A DNA stretch of 64,000 bases. Origin: Serratia sp. AKBS12. Its GTDB lineage: Bacteria > Pseudomonadota > Gammaproteobacteria > Enterobacterales > Enterobacteriaceae. The notes beneath the pieces were generated by a model that saw nothing but the letters and a program-made list of their open reading frames with translations, did not search any database and was not told where the DNA came from. The stretch is from contig NZ_JANUSB010000015.1 of assembly GCF_024793895.1 (NCBI RefSeq), positions 806,001 through 870,000 of the forward strand, given 5' to 3'. The translations under genes and the position numbers were made by a program. Position 1 is the stretch's first letter. Each line of letters begins with the position of its first letter. Shown piece by piece: positions 18,155 to 27,262 of this stretch.

Positions 18155-20013
18155 GCGCCTGCAATCCGTATCGCGTGCTGCTGGCCTGCTGCTGGCTGGC
18201 CGGGGGGGCACAGGCAAATCCCTGCGCGCCGAACCTGCTGGTCAATCCCGGCTTTGAACAGGGTACGCAAGGTTGGCGCAGCGCAGGGGCGCGGGTTGTG
18301 GCAGCCGGGCGCGGCGGTGGCGCGGCGCTGTATTATCGGCATTCGCCAACCGAGCCTTACCGCACCTTTAGTCAGCGGCTGTCGGTGCAGCCGGGGCAGG
18401 CGATCGACTTTGGTGCCTGGATCCGCGTGCATAACGTGCGCGGAGCCTCGGGTGACAACGGCGCCAGCGTCTATCTGCAAAGCTTCGATGCGCAGGGGCG
18501 GTTTCTGGAGGGGAGCTACCCGCGGGGCGTTAGCGGCAGTACCGACTGGCAGCCTATCCGCGCCCGTTATACCGTGCCGGCGCAGGCGGCTCGGGTTACG
18601 CTGGGAGTCTACCTGCGCCGGCATACCAGCGGTGAGGCGTGGTTTGACGATCTGTATGCCTGCGTGCGGCCGTCCCAACCGGTGCTGTATCCGCTGGGGA
18701 TCGGGCAAAACGGTAACCCGCAGACGCTGATCGAGGTCGCGTCGGCGCAGCGCGTACGGCTGGACAGTCGATTGCTTGACCGCCAGGGACATACGGTCAA
18801 AAGCAGTTCGCAGCAGTTGCAGATAGATCAACGGCATCGGTTGCAGTTTGAGCTGCCGCCGGCGCTGCCCGCCGGGGAGTATCGTCTGCGTCAGCACGTT
18901 ACGGCGACGATGGCGCCGCAGGGGCAAAGCAGCGAAATACCGCTTGAACTGGGCCAGCCGTTGGCGGCGGTGAGCATCGACGCCGACGGGTTTACCCGCA
19001 AGGCCGGGCAGCGCATTTTCCCGTTGGGCATCTATGCCGACATAACCAGCGAGCGGCATCTGGCGCGTATCGCCGCCGCCGGGTTCAATAGCGTGCTGAA
19101 TTACAACTATGGCAACGGCAAAGACCCCTATGGTTTTTTCCGTCGCGCACGGCGCCAGGGGTTGCAGGTGATCTATTCGCTGAAAGATCTGTATCCCGGC
19201 AGCCGCTTTGCACCGCCGACGCGCTCAGGCTATCCGGCGTTGGCCGCCTGGCAGGTGAGGCGGCTGAAAGACCAGCCCAACCTGCTGGCCTGGTATATCA
19301 ACGATGAATTGGGGCCGGAATACCTAGGGCAGATTGTTGCCAGGCAGCGGCAAATTCGCCGCCTGGACCGCGACCATCCGACCTTCCAGGTGTTGAACAA
19401 GACCGCGGATCTGGACGCCTATTTCAATGGTGCAGATATCCTGGCGACCGATCCGTACCCGGTGGGCGTGGATGACGATCTGACCCGTACCACACGCTAT
19501 ACTGCGTTGACGGTGCAGGCTGCAAGGCAGGTCAAGGGAGCCTGGGTGGTGATTCAAATCATGGATCATGCCGCCTATGATCCACGCCGCCGGCCACACC
19601 AACCCAATGAAGACGAGATCCGCAGTCAGGCCTGGCAGGCGCTGATCGGCGGTGCCAACGGCCTGCTGTTTTACTCCTATACCGACCTGTTCTATCGGCG
19701 CCAGGGCGGTCGTCTCTATCCACAGGCGCAGACCGACAGCTGGCGCGGCGTGGCGGCGGTGGCGTTGCAGATCAGGAGTTTTACCCCGTATCTGCTTAGC
19801 GGTCAGCGTTTAGCGCCGATCGGCAGCAACCCGGCGATCCCGGCGCGCATTTTTGTCGACCAGCGGCGCGCCTTGCTGTTGGTAACCAACCCGTTTTATC
19901 ACCCGGTTACGCTGCGGCTGCAATTGCCGGCGGGCTGGTATCATCAGGGGACGACGACGCTGACCCTGTCGCTGCCGGCGGTCGGTTCCCGCAGCCTGTG
20001 GCTGAACCGTTAA
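18151..20013 (+). CDS. exported glycoside-hydrolase-like protein with N-terminal carbohydrate-binding module
   Basis: The 620-residue product starts with a signal sequence (LLACCWLAGGAQA, cleavage before NPCAP). Next comes a beta-sandwich region of about 160 residues that opens with NLLVNPGFEQGTQGW, the hallmark of CBM4/9-type modules, and ends in GEAWFDDLYACV. An intermediate beta region leads to a TIM-barrel-like domain from about residue 290 (FPLGIYADITSERHLARIAA). NLLAWYINDELGPEYL places a probable acid/base glutamate at residue 386 after the NDE of clan GH-A enzymes; a nucleophile candidate is not obvious. A C-terminal beta domain ends the protein. It overlaps the last glycosyltransferase by four bases and so belongs to the operon. 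It probably trims, releases or remodels the polymer in the periplasm or outside the cell. Confidence 0.75.
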   Translation: MSACNPYRVLLACCWLAGGAQANPCAPNLLVNPGFEQGTQGWRSAGARVVAAGRGGGAALYYRHSPTEPYRTFSQRLSVQPGQAIDFGAWIRVHNVRGASGDNGASVYLQSFDAQGRFLEGSYPRGVSGSTDWQPIRARYTVPAQAARVTLGVYLRRHTSGEAWFDDLYACVRPSQPVLYPLGIGQNGNPQTLIEVASAQRVRLDSRLLDRQGHTVKSSSQQLQIDQRHRLQFELPPALPAGEYRLRQHVTATMAPQGQSSEIPLELGQPLAAVSIDADGFTRKAGQRIFPLGIYADITSERHLARIAAAGFNSVLNYNYGNGKDPYGFFRRARRQGLQVIYSLKDLYPGSRFAPPTRSGYPALAAWQVRRLKDQPNLLAWYINDELGPEYLGQIVARQRQIRRLDRDHPTFQVLNKTADLDAYFNGADILATDPYPVGVDDDLTRTTRYTALTVQAARQVKGAWVVIQIMDHAAYDPRRRPHQPNEDEIRSQAWQALIGGANGLLFYSYTDLFYRRQGGRLYPQAQTDSWRGVAAVALQIRSFTPYLLSGQRLAPIGSNPAIPARIFVDQRRALLLVTNPFYHPVTLRLQLPAGWYHQGTTTLTLSLPAVGSRSLWLNR

Positions 20014-20023
20014 GCAACCGTTC

Positions 20024-20057
20024 AGACGCGCGATGTCACCGACGGCATAGCGCGTCT
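20024..20057 (+). terminator. stem-loop at end of polysaccharide operon
   Basis: AGACGCGC (20024-20031) pairs with GCGCGTCT (20050-20057) over an 18-base loop, 10 bases after the operon's last stop. There is no U-tract, so it is a weak or Rho-assisted end. It overlaps the first base of the NarL heptamer of narG. Confidence 0.4.
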
Positions 20058-20220
20058 ACCCCCAAATATCCCTCCCCATTACGTTACCCGCCACCTGGCA
20101 AGGATATGCTTATCATCCTGTTGTTAATCAACAGATAAGGTCATTTTGTGGCGTTAATCCCTTGGTGGTATTTCCTGTTTTCCGCCGCCTTTTCACCGGT
20201 ATTCCCTTGATCACAATCAA
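20057..20220 (+). promoter_or_regulatory. narG promoter region with NarL, IHF and FNR sites
   Basis: A perfect FNR repeat TTGAT-CACA-ATCAA lies at 20207-20220. Placing it at -41.5 gives a start near 20255. Relative to that, a NarL heptamer TACCCCC (20057-20063) is centred at about -195, and an IHF-like AATCAA-CAGA-TAA (20126-20138) at about -123. E. coli narG uses NarL at -195 and IHF near -125, so the architecture is conserved although the upstream neighbour is different. Confidence 0.8.
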
Positions 20221-20352
20221 ATTGTTGGCACTGAGGCAAAAGTAGGCTGGCCGCAGAGTGAGCAATGTCGATACCCGTCGTTTGCACCCTGTCAGATATT
20301 GGTTGAGCGCCCGGGTATACCTACAACGAGAGAGCCTTCAGGAGAACTCCGG

Positions 20353-23300
20353 ATGAGCAAGTTTTTAGACCGGTTCCGCTATTTCAAGCAGTTGGCCGAG
20401 CCGTTTTCCGGCGAGCATGGCCAGACGCTGAACGCCAACCGCGACTGGGAAGACGGCTATCGCAGCCGCTGGCAGCACGATAAAGTGGTGCGTTCCACCC
20501 ATGGCGTAAACTGTACCGGCTCGTGCAGCTGGAAAATTTACGTGAAGAATGGCCTGGTCACCTGGGAAACCCAGCAGACCGATTATCCGCGTACCCGTCC
20601 CGATCTGCCCAACCACGAGCCGCGCGGCTGCCCGCGTGGCGCCAGCTATTCGTGGTATCTGTACAGTGCCAACCGTCTGAAGTATCCGCTGATGCGCAAA
20701 CGCCTGATGAAACTGTGGCGCGAAGCCAAAGCACAGCACAGCGATCCGGTCGATGCCTGGGGCTCGATCGTTGCCGACCCGGAAAAAGCCAAAAGCTATA
20801 AAGTGGCGCGTGGACGCGGTGGTTTTGTGCGTTCCAGCTGGCAAGAGGTCAACGAACTGATCGCCGCGTCTAACGTCTACACCGCCAAAACCTTTGGTCC
20901 GGACCGGATTATCGGCTTTTCGCCAATTCCGGCGATGTCGATGGTGTCCTATGCCGCCGGGGCGCGTTATCTGTCGCTGATTGGCGGGACCTGCCTGAGT
21001 TTCTACGATTGGTACTGCGATTTGCCACCGGCCTCGCCGATGACCTGGGGTGAACAGACCGACGTGCCGGAATCCGCTGACTGGTACAATTCGTCTTATA
21101 TCATTGCCTGGGGTTCCAACGTGCCACAGACGCGTACCCCGGATGCGCACTTCTTTACCGAAGTGCGTTACAAAGGCACCAAAACCGTGGCGGTCACGCC
21201 AGACTATGCGGAAGTTGCCAAGCTGTGCGACCACTGGCTGAACCCGAAGCAGGGCACCGACAGCGCCATGGCGCTGGCGATGGGCCACGTGATGCTGAAG
21301 GAGTTTCACCTCGATCGTCAGGTCGGTTATTTCCGCGACTATCTGCGCCGTTACACCGATATGCCGATGCTGGTGCTGCTGGAGCCGCGCGAAGCTGGCC
21401 ACTATGCCGCCGGCCGCATGCTGCGTGCCAGCGATCTGGTCGACGCCCTGGGGCAGGACAACAATCCGGAATGGAAAACCATTGCGCTCGATCGGCACAC
21501 CGGCGAACTGGTAGCGCCGCAAGGCTCTATCGGTTTCCGTTGGGGCGAGCAGGGCAAATGGAATCTTGAACAGCGTGAAGGTCAGCATCAGCAAGAGGTC
21601 GAACTGCAACTGAGCCTGCTGGATGCGCATGATGAGGTGGTCGAGGTCGGCTTCCCGTATTTTGGCGGTGCGGAAAGCGAACATTTCAACAGCGTGGCGC
21701 TGCAACAGATCCTGCTGCATAAGCTACCGGTCAAGCGTCTGCAACTGGCGGACGGCAGCGAGGCGCTGGTTACCAGCGTATACGATCTGACGCTGGCCAA
21801 CTACGGTCTCGAGCGCGGGCTGAACGACGACAACTGCGCGGCAGACTACGACGATATCAAGGCCTATTCCCCCGCCTGGGCGGAGCAAATCACCGGCGTT
21901 TCTCGCCAGAACATTATTCGAATTGCTCGCGAATTTGCCGAAAACGCCGAAAAAACCCACGGCCGTTCGATGATCATCGTCGGTGCCGGCATGAACCACT
22001 GGTATCACATGGACATGAACTACCGTGGGCTGATCAATATGCTGATCTTCTGCGGCTGCGTTGGCCAGAGTGGCGGCGGTTGGGCGCACTACGTCGGCCA
22101 GGAAAAACTGCGCCCGCAGACCGGCTGGCTACCGCTGGCGTTCGGACTGGACTGGCAGCGGCCGCCGCGCCAGATGAACGGCACCTCGTTCTTCTACAAC
22201 CACTCCAGTCAGTGGCGCTACGAAACCGTCGGCACCGAAGAACTGTTGTCGCCGCTGGCGGATAAATCGCGCTTCGGCGGCAGTCTGATTGACCTCAACG
22301 TGCGCGCCGAGCGCATGGGCTGGTTGCCGTCGGCACCGCAGCTGGACGTCAACCCGCTGCATATCGCCGCGCAGGCCAAGGCCGCCGGGCAGTCGCCGCT
22401 GGATTACACCGTCGACAGCCTTAAACGGGGGACGCTGCGCTTTGCCGCCGAACAGCCGGACAATCCGCAGAACTTCCCGCGTAACCTGTTTGTCTGGCGC
22501 TCCAATCTGTTGGGCTCCTCCGGCAAGGGTCACGAATACATGCTGAAGTACCTGCTGGGGACGGAAAACGGCATTCAAGGTCAGGATCTGGGCCAGCAGG
22601 GCGGTGTGAAACCGCAAGAGGTGGAATGGCAGGATAACGGCGGCGAAGGCAAACTGGATCTGGTGGTGACGCTTGATTTCCGCATGTCCAGCACCTGCCT
22701 GTATTCCGATATCGTGTTGCCAACCGCCACCTGGTATGAAAAGGACGACATGAATACTTCGGATATGCATCCGTTTATTCACCCGCTGTCGGCGGCGGTC
22801 GATCCGGCCTGGGAATCGAAAAGCGACTGGGAGATCTACAAAGGCATTGCCAAAACCTTTTCTGAGCTGTGCGTCGGCCATCTGGGACAGGAAACCGACG
22901 TGGTGACCTTGCCTATCCAGCATGATTCCGCCGCCGAATTGGCGCAGCCGTTTGGCGTGCAGGACTGGAAACGCGGTGAATGCGATCTGATCCCGGGGAA
23001 AACTGCGCCGCACATCATGCTGGTGGAGCGTGACTATCCGGCCACCTACCAGCGTTTTACCTCGCTTGGCCCGCTGCTGGATCGGCTCGGCAACGGCGGT
23101 AAAGGCATCGGCTGGAATACCCAGACCGAAGTCGATTTCCTGAAAAAACTCAATTACGTCAAGACCGACGGCCCGGCTATCGGACGGCCGAAGATCGAAA
23201 GCGCCATAGACGCCGCCGAGGTGATCCTGTCGCTGGCGCCAGAAACCAACGGCCAGGTCGCGGTCAAGGCCTGGCAGGCGCTGAGCAAGGTTACCGGCCG

Positions 23301-24114
23301 TGACCATAGTCACCTGGCGCTGAACAAGGAAGACGAAAAAATTCGCTTCCGCGATATCCAGGCCCAACCGCGCAAGATTATTTCCAGCCCGACCTGGTCT
23401 GGCCTGGAAGATGAACACGTGTCGTACAACGCCTGCTACACCAACGTACACGAGCTGATCCCCTGGCGCACTCTCAGCGGCCGCCAACAGATTTATCAGG
23501 ATCACGAATGGATGCGCGCCTTCGGCGAAAGCCTGTTGGTTTACCGCCCGCCGATCGATACCCGAGCCGCGCAGCCGCTGCTGAACCGTAAGCCGAACGG
23601 CAATAAAGAGAAGGCGCTCAACTTCCTGACGCCGCACCAGAAGTGGGGCATTCACTCCACCTACAGCGACAACCTGTTAATGCTGACGCTGTCGCGTGGT
23701 GGACCGATCGTCTGGCTGAGCGAGGATGACGCCAAAGATCTGGGCATTGCCGATAACGACTGGATCGAAGCGTTCAACGCCAACGGCGCGCTGACTGCGC
23801 GAGCGGTGGTCAGCCAGCGTATTCCGGCCGGCATGACCATGATGTATCACGCCCAGGAACGCATCGTGAATATTCCGGGCTCTGAAATCACCAGCCAGCG
23901 CGGTGGTATTCACAACTCGGTGACCCGGGTTTGCCCGAAACCGACCCATATGATCGGTGGCTACGCACAGCTGAGCTATGGCTTCAACTATTACGGCACC
24001 GTCGGCTCCAATCGCGATGAGTTCGTGGTAGTGCGCAAAATGAACCGCATCGATTGGCTGGACGGGGAAGGTAACGACGATATGCAGGGCAGCCAGCAGG
24101 AGAAAACCCAATGA
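20353..24114 (+). CDS. narG: respiratory nitrate reductase A, alpha (catalytic) subunit NarG
   Basis: The 1253-residue protein is co-linear with E. coli NarG (1247). It reduces nitrate to nitrite at a bis-MGD molybdenum cofactor on the cytoplasmic side. The FS0 [4Fe-4S] cluster ligands are visible as H50, C54, C58 (THGVNCTGSC) and C93 (EPRGCPRG). The molybdenum-ligand aspartate is in GGTCLSFYDWYCDLP. There is no twin-arginine signal, as expected for the cytoplasm-facing enzyme. The ATG at 20353 (MSKFLDRFRYFKQ) has AGGAG eight bases upstream; an upstream in-frame extension is rejected on family alignment. It overlaps narH by four bases. Confidence 0.98.
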   Translation: MSKFLDRFRYFKQLAEPFSGEHGQTLNANRDWEDGYRSRWQHDKVVRSTHGVNCTGSCSWKIYVKNGLVTWETQQTDYPRTRPDLPNHEPRGCPRGASYSWYLYSANRLKYPLMRKRLMKLWREAKAQHSDPVDAWGSIVADPEKAKSYKVARGRGGFVRSSWQEVNELIAASNVYTAKTFGPDRIIGFSPIPAMSMVSYAAGARYLSLIGGTCLSFYDWYCDLPPASPMTWGEQTDVPESADWYNSSYIIAWGSNVPQTRTPDAHFFTEVRYKGTKTVAVTPDYAEVAKLCDHWLNPKQGTDSAMALAMGHVMLKEFHLDRQVGYFRDYLRRYTDMPMLVLLEPREAGHYAAGRMLRASDLVDALGQDNNPEWKTIALDRHTGELVAPQGSIGFRWGEQGKWNLEQREGQHQQEVELQLSLLDAHDEVVEVGFPYFGGAESEHFNSVALQQILLHKLPVKRLQLADGSEALVTSVYDLTLANYGLERGLNDDNCAADYDDIKAYSPAWAEQITGVSRQNIIRIAREFAENAEKTHGRSMIIVGAGMNHWYHMDMNYRGLINMLIFCGCVGQSGGGWAHYVGQEKLRPQTGWLPLAFGLDWQRPPRQMNGTSFFYNHSSQWRYETVGTEELLSPLADKSRFGGSLIDLNVRAERMGWLPSAPQLDVNPLHIAAQAKAAGQSPLDYTVDSLKRGTLRFAAEQPDNPQNFPRNLFVWRSNLLGSSGKGHEYMLKYLLGTENGIQGQDLGQQGGVKPQEVEWQDNGGEGKLDLVVTLDFRMSSTCLYSDIVLPTATWYEKDDMNTSDMHPFIHPLSAAVDPAWESKSDWEIYKGIAKTFSELCVGHLGQETDVVTLPIQHDSAAELAQPFGVQDWKRGECDLIPGKTAPHIMLVERDYPATYQRFTSLGPLLDRLGNGGKGIGWNTQTEVDFLKKLNYVKTDGPAIGRPKIESAIDAAEVILSLAPETNGQVAVKAWQALSKVTGRDHSHLALNKEDEKIRFRDIQAQPRKIISSPTWSGLEDEHVSYNACYTNVHELIPWRTLSGRQQIYQDHEWMRAFGESLLVYRPPIDTRAAQPLLNRKPNGNKEKALNFLTPHQKWGIHSTYSDNLLMLTLSRGGPIVWLSEDDAKDLGIADNDWIEAFNANGALTARAVVSQRIPAGMTMMYHAQERIVNIPGSEITSQRGGIHNSVTRVCPKPTHMIGGYAQLSYGFNYYGTVGSNRDEFVVVRKMNRIDWLDGEGNDDMQGSQQEKTQ

Positions 24115-25652
24115 AAATACGTTCGCAAGTCGGCATGGTGCTGAATCTGGACAAATGCATCGGCTGCCACACCTGTTCGGTGACCTGTAAAAATGTCTGG
24201 ACCAGCCGGGAAGGCGTGGAGTATGCCTGGTTCAACAACGTCGAAAGCAAGCCGGGCGTCGGTTACCCGCACGCCTGGGAAGATCAGGAAAAATGGCGTG
24301 GCGGCTGGATCCGTAAAATCAACGGTAAACTGGAACCGCGCATGGGAGGGCGGGTGGGTCTGTTGTCGAAGATTTTCGCCAACCCGGACGTGCCGGCGCT
24401 GGATGACTACTACGAGCCGTTCGACTACGACTACCAGAATTTGCACACCGCGCCTCAGGGCAAGCATCAGCCGATCGCCCGCCCGCGTTCGCTGATTACC
24501 GGTCAGCGGATGAAAAAGATCGAAAACGGCCCGAACTGGGAAGAGATCCTCGGCGGTGAGTTCGACAAACGTTCGAAGGATAAAAACTTCGACAATATGC
24601 AAAAGGCGATGTACGGCCAGTTCGAAAATACCTTCATGATGTATTTGCCGCGCCTGTGTGAGCATTGCCTCAATCCGGCGTGCGTGGCGACCTGCCCAAG
24701 CGGCGCTATCTATAAGCGCGGCGAGGACGGTATTGTGCTGATCGATCAGGACAAATGCCGGGGTTGGCGGATGTGTCTGACCGGGTGCCCGTACAAGAAA
24801 ATCTATTTCAACTGGAAGAGCGGCAAGTCTGAAAAATGCATTTTCTGCTATCCGCGCATTGAAGCGGGGCAACCGACCGTGTGTTCCGAAACCTGCGTTG
24901 GTCGCATTCGCTACCTCGGCGTGCTGCTGTATGACGCCGACCGCATTGAGCAGGCGGCGGCAGCGGAGAACGAGCAGGATCTGTACCAGCGTCAACTGGA
25001 TATCTTCCTCGATCCAAACGACCCGGCGGTGATTGCCCAGGCGTTGGCGGACGGCATTCCGCAGAGCGTCATCGACGCGGCCCAGCAATCGCCGGTCTAC
25101 AAGATGGCCATGGACTGGAAGCTGGCGCTGCCGCTGCACCCGGAATACCGTACTTTGCCAATGGTGTGGTACGTGCCGCCATTATCGCCGATTCAGTCGG
25201 CGGCGGATGCCGGCGAACTGGCACACAGCGGCGTGCTGCCGGAGGTCGAAAGCCTGCGTATTCCGGTACAGTACCTGGCCAATCTGCTGACCGCCGGCGA
25301 TACCGCGCCGGTGCTGCTGGCGCTCAAGCGCATGCTGGCAATGCGCCACTACAAACGTGCCGAAACCGTCGACGGCGTGGTGGATACCCGTGCACTGGAG
25401 CAGGTCGGTCTGAGCGAAGCGCAGGCGCAGGAAATGTACCGTTATCTGGCGATTGCCAATTACGAAGACCGCTTCGTGGTGCCCTCCAGCCACCGTGAGC
25501 TGGCGCGTGAAGCCTTCCCGGAAAGCAAGGGCTGCGGTTTCAGTTTCGGTGACGGTTGCCACGGCAGCGACGGCAAGTTCAATCTGTTCAACAGCCGTCG
25601 TATCGACGCTATCGATATCAGCCCGAAAACGACGCGCAGGGAGGAGATGTGA
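24111..25652 (+). CDS. narH: nitrate reductase A, beta (iron-sulfur) subunit NarH
   Basis: The 513-residue electron-transfer subunit has four cysteine groups. These are CIGCHTCSVTC near the N-terminus, CEHCLNPACVATCPSGA, CRGWRMCLTGCPYKK and the pair CIFCYPRIEAGQPTVCSETC. In the third group tryptophan replaces one cysteine, which gives the single [3Fe-4S] cluster characteristic of NarH. It passes electrons from the NarI hemes to NarG. The ATG overlaps the narG stop. Its own TGA overlaps the narJ ATG by one base. Confidence 0.98.
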   Translation: MKIRSQVGMVLNLDKCIGCHTCSVTCKNVWTSREGVEYAWFNNVESKPGVGYPHAWEDQEKWRGGWIRKINGKLEPRMGGRVGLLSKIFANPDVPALDDYYEPFDYDYQNLHTAPQGKHQPIARPRSLITGQRMKKIENGPNWEEILGGEFDKRSKDKNFDNMQKAMYGQFENTFMMYLPRLCEHCLNPACVATCPSGAIYKRGEDGIVLIDQDKCRGWRMCLTGCPYKKIYFNWKSGKSEKCIFCYPRIEAGQPTVCSETCVGRIRYLGVLLYDADRIEQAAAAENEQDLYQRQLDIFLDPNDPAVIAQALADGIPQSVIDAAQQSPVYKMAMDWKLALPLHPEYRTLPMVWYVPPLSPIQSAADAGELAHSGVLPEVESLRIPVQYLANLLTAGDTAPVLLALKRMLAMRHYKRAETVDGVVDTRALEQVGLSEAQAQEMYRYLAIANYEDRFVVPSSHRELAREAFPESKGCGFSFGDGCHGSDGKFNLFNSRRIDAIDISPKTTRREEM

Positions 25653-26371
25653 TGATTGCTCTACGCATAATTGCACGCCTGCTGGATTATCCCGACCGTC
25701 AACTTTGGGATCATCATCCGGAGCTGCTGGCAGCGCTGGAGTCGGCCAACGAGCTGGATTTGCACCATAGCGCCCAGTTGATTGGCTTTATCCACGCGTT
25801 CTGTTCGCGGCCATTGCTCGATGTGCAGGCGGAGTACTGCGAGCTGTTCGATCGCGGTCGCGCCACTTCGCTGCTGCTGTTTGAGCACGTGCACGGCGAG
25901 TCCCGCGATCGCGGCCAGGCGATGGTTGATCTGATGGCGCAGTACCGCGCCGAGGGTCTGGAGATCGACAGCCGCGAACTGCCGGATTTCCTGCCGCTGT
26001 ACCTTGAATACCTCTCCGGCCGGGATAGCGGCCAGGCGCGCGATGGTCTGCTGGACATTGCACCGATTCTGGCACTGCTGGGTGCCCGTTTGCACCAGCG
26101 GCAAAGTCCGTATGGCGTGCTGTTCGATGTGCTGCTGGCACTGTCCGGCAGCAGCGTGCAAACGCAGGCGCTAACAACGCAGGTGGCACAAGAAGCGCGC
26201 GACGACACGCCGCAGGCGTTGGATGCGGTATGGGAAGAGGAGCAAATCCGCTTCCTTGGCGAACAGCCAGGCTGCGGTTCCGAACAGCAGAGCGCGCACC
26301 AGCGGCGTTTCGCCGGTGCGGTAGCGCCGCAATATCTGGATCTGGCGGCAACGGCAACCAAAGGAAGATAA
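25652..26371 (+). CDS. narJ: nitrate reductase assembly chaperone NarJ
   Basis: The 239-residue TorD/NarJ-family chaperone is not part of the final enzyme but binds NarG and allows molybdenum cofactor and FS0 insertion before membrane docking. Signature stretches are [37 protein letters not shown] and the acidic C-terminal [18 protein letters not shown]. The ATG at 25652 shares its A with the narH TGA and follows GAGGAG, which fixes the start and implies coupling. Confidence 0.97.
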   Translation: MIALRIIARLLDYPDRQLWDHHPELLAALESANELDLHHSAQLIGFIHAFCSRPLLDVQAEYCELFDRGRATSLLLFEHVHGESRDRGQAMVDLMAQYRAEGLEIDSRELPDFLPLYLEYLSGRDSGQARDGLLDIAPILALLGARLHQRQSPYGVLFDVLLALSGSSVQTQALTTQVAQEARDDTPQALDAVWEEEQIRFLGEQPGCGSEQQSAHQRRFAGAVAPQYLDLAATATKGR

Positions 26372-26373
26372 CC

Positions 26374-27051
26374 ATGCAATATTTGAATCAGTTTTTCTTT
26401 GATATTTATCCATATCTGGCAGGGGCGGTTTTCCTGATCGGCAGTTGGTTGCGTTACGATTATGGCCAATACAGCTGGCGTGCCGGCTCCAGCCAGATGC
26501 TGGACAAAAAAGGCATGCGTCTGGCGTCCAACCTGTTTCACATTGGCATTATCGGCATCTTTGCCGGGCACCTGTTTGGCATGCTGACGCCGCACTGGAT
26601 GTATGCGTCTTTCTTGCCGATTGATGTGAAACAGAAACTGGCGATGATCGCCGGTGGAGCCTGCGGCGTGATGACGCTGATCGGTGGCGGACTGTTGCTG
26701 AAACGTCGGCTGACCAACCCGCGGGTGCGTGCCACCAGCAGCACCGGTGACATTCTGATCCTGACGCTGCTGGTGATACAAGTCTGTCTGGGTTTGCTGA
26801 CTATTCCGTTCTCGGCACAGCATATGGACGGCAGCGAGATGATGAAGCTGGTAGGTTGGGCGCAGGCGGTGGTGACCTTCCACGCAGGGGCATCGCAGCA
26901 TCTGGTCGGGGTGGCGCCGATCTTCAAACTGCACATGGTGTTGGGCATGACGCTGTTCGTACTGTTCCCGTTCTGCCGCCTGGTGCATATCTGGAGCGCG
27001 CCGGTGGAATACCTGACGCGCCGCTACCAACTGGTGCGCAATCGCCGCTAA
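26374..27051 (+). CDS. narI: nitrate reductase A, gamma (cytochrome b) subunit NarI
   Basis: The 225-residue inner-membrane diheme cytochrome b has five membrane spans and takes electrons from quinol. It is the same length as E. coli NarI. Heme-ligand histidines are in [17 protein letters not shown] (distal and proximal pairs) and in [12 protein letters not shown] and [12 protein letters not shown]. It completes the narGHJI operon. The start lies three bases after narJ with AAGGAAG upstream. Confidence 0.98.
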   Translation: MQYLNQFFFDIYPYLAGAVFLIGSWLRYDYGQYSWRAGSSQMLDKKGMRLASNLFHIGIIGIFAGHLFGMLTPHWMYASFLPIDVKQKLAMIAGGACGVMTLIGGGLLLKRRLTNPRVRATSSTGDILILTLLVIQVCLGLLTIPFSAQHMDGSEMMKLVGWAQAVVTFHAGASQHLVGVAPIFKLHMVLGMTLFVLFPFCRLVHIWSAPVEYLTRRYQLVRNRR

Positions 27052-27076
27052 ACCTTCGTATGATATGTTGAAATAT

Positions 27077-27108
27077 AAGCCGTATGATATGCTCATACGG
27101 CTTTTTTA
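27077..27108 (+). terminator. intrinsic terminator of narGHJI
   Basis: An 11-base perfect stem AAGCCGTATGA/TCATACGGCTT with a 5-base loop is followed directly by TTTT, 25 bases after the narI stop. Confidence 0.9.
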
Positions 27109-27262
27109 CTTTTAGCGTCGAAGCATTCCAGATATTCTTGTGATTGTTGTTTGAATTACTCCATTACGCTGCATTTAACGCTTTGCCTTAGGTGAACCTG
27201 ATATTTGGCAAGATGGGATTCTGTGGGCTGAAAATCATTCTAATTAACATAAAAGAGACGCT

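Noticed and set aside
20365..21720. Open frame of about 451 codons antisense to the start of narG
   Set aside because: Same reason: antisense shadow, no ribosome-binding site, no recognisable product.
22129..23655. Open frame of about 508 codons antisense to narG
   Set aside because: It is a shadow of GC-rich narG codons. The product is low-complexity (Arg, Gln, Ala, His rich) with no domain, and narG is certain.
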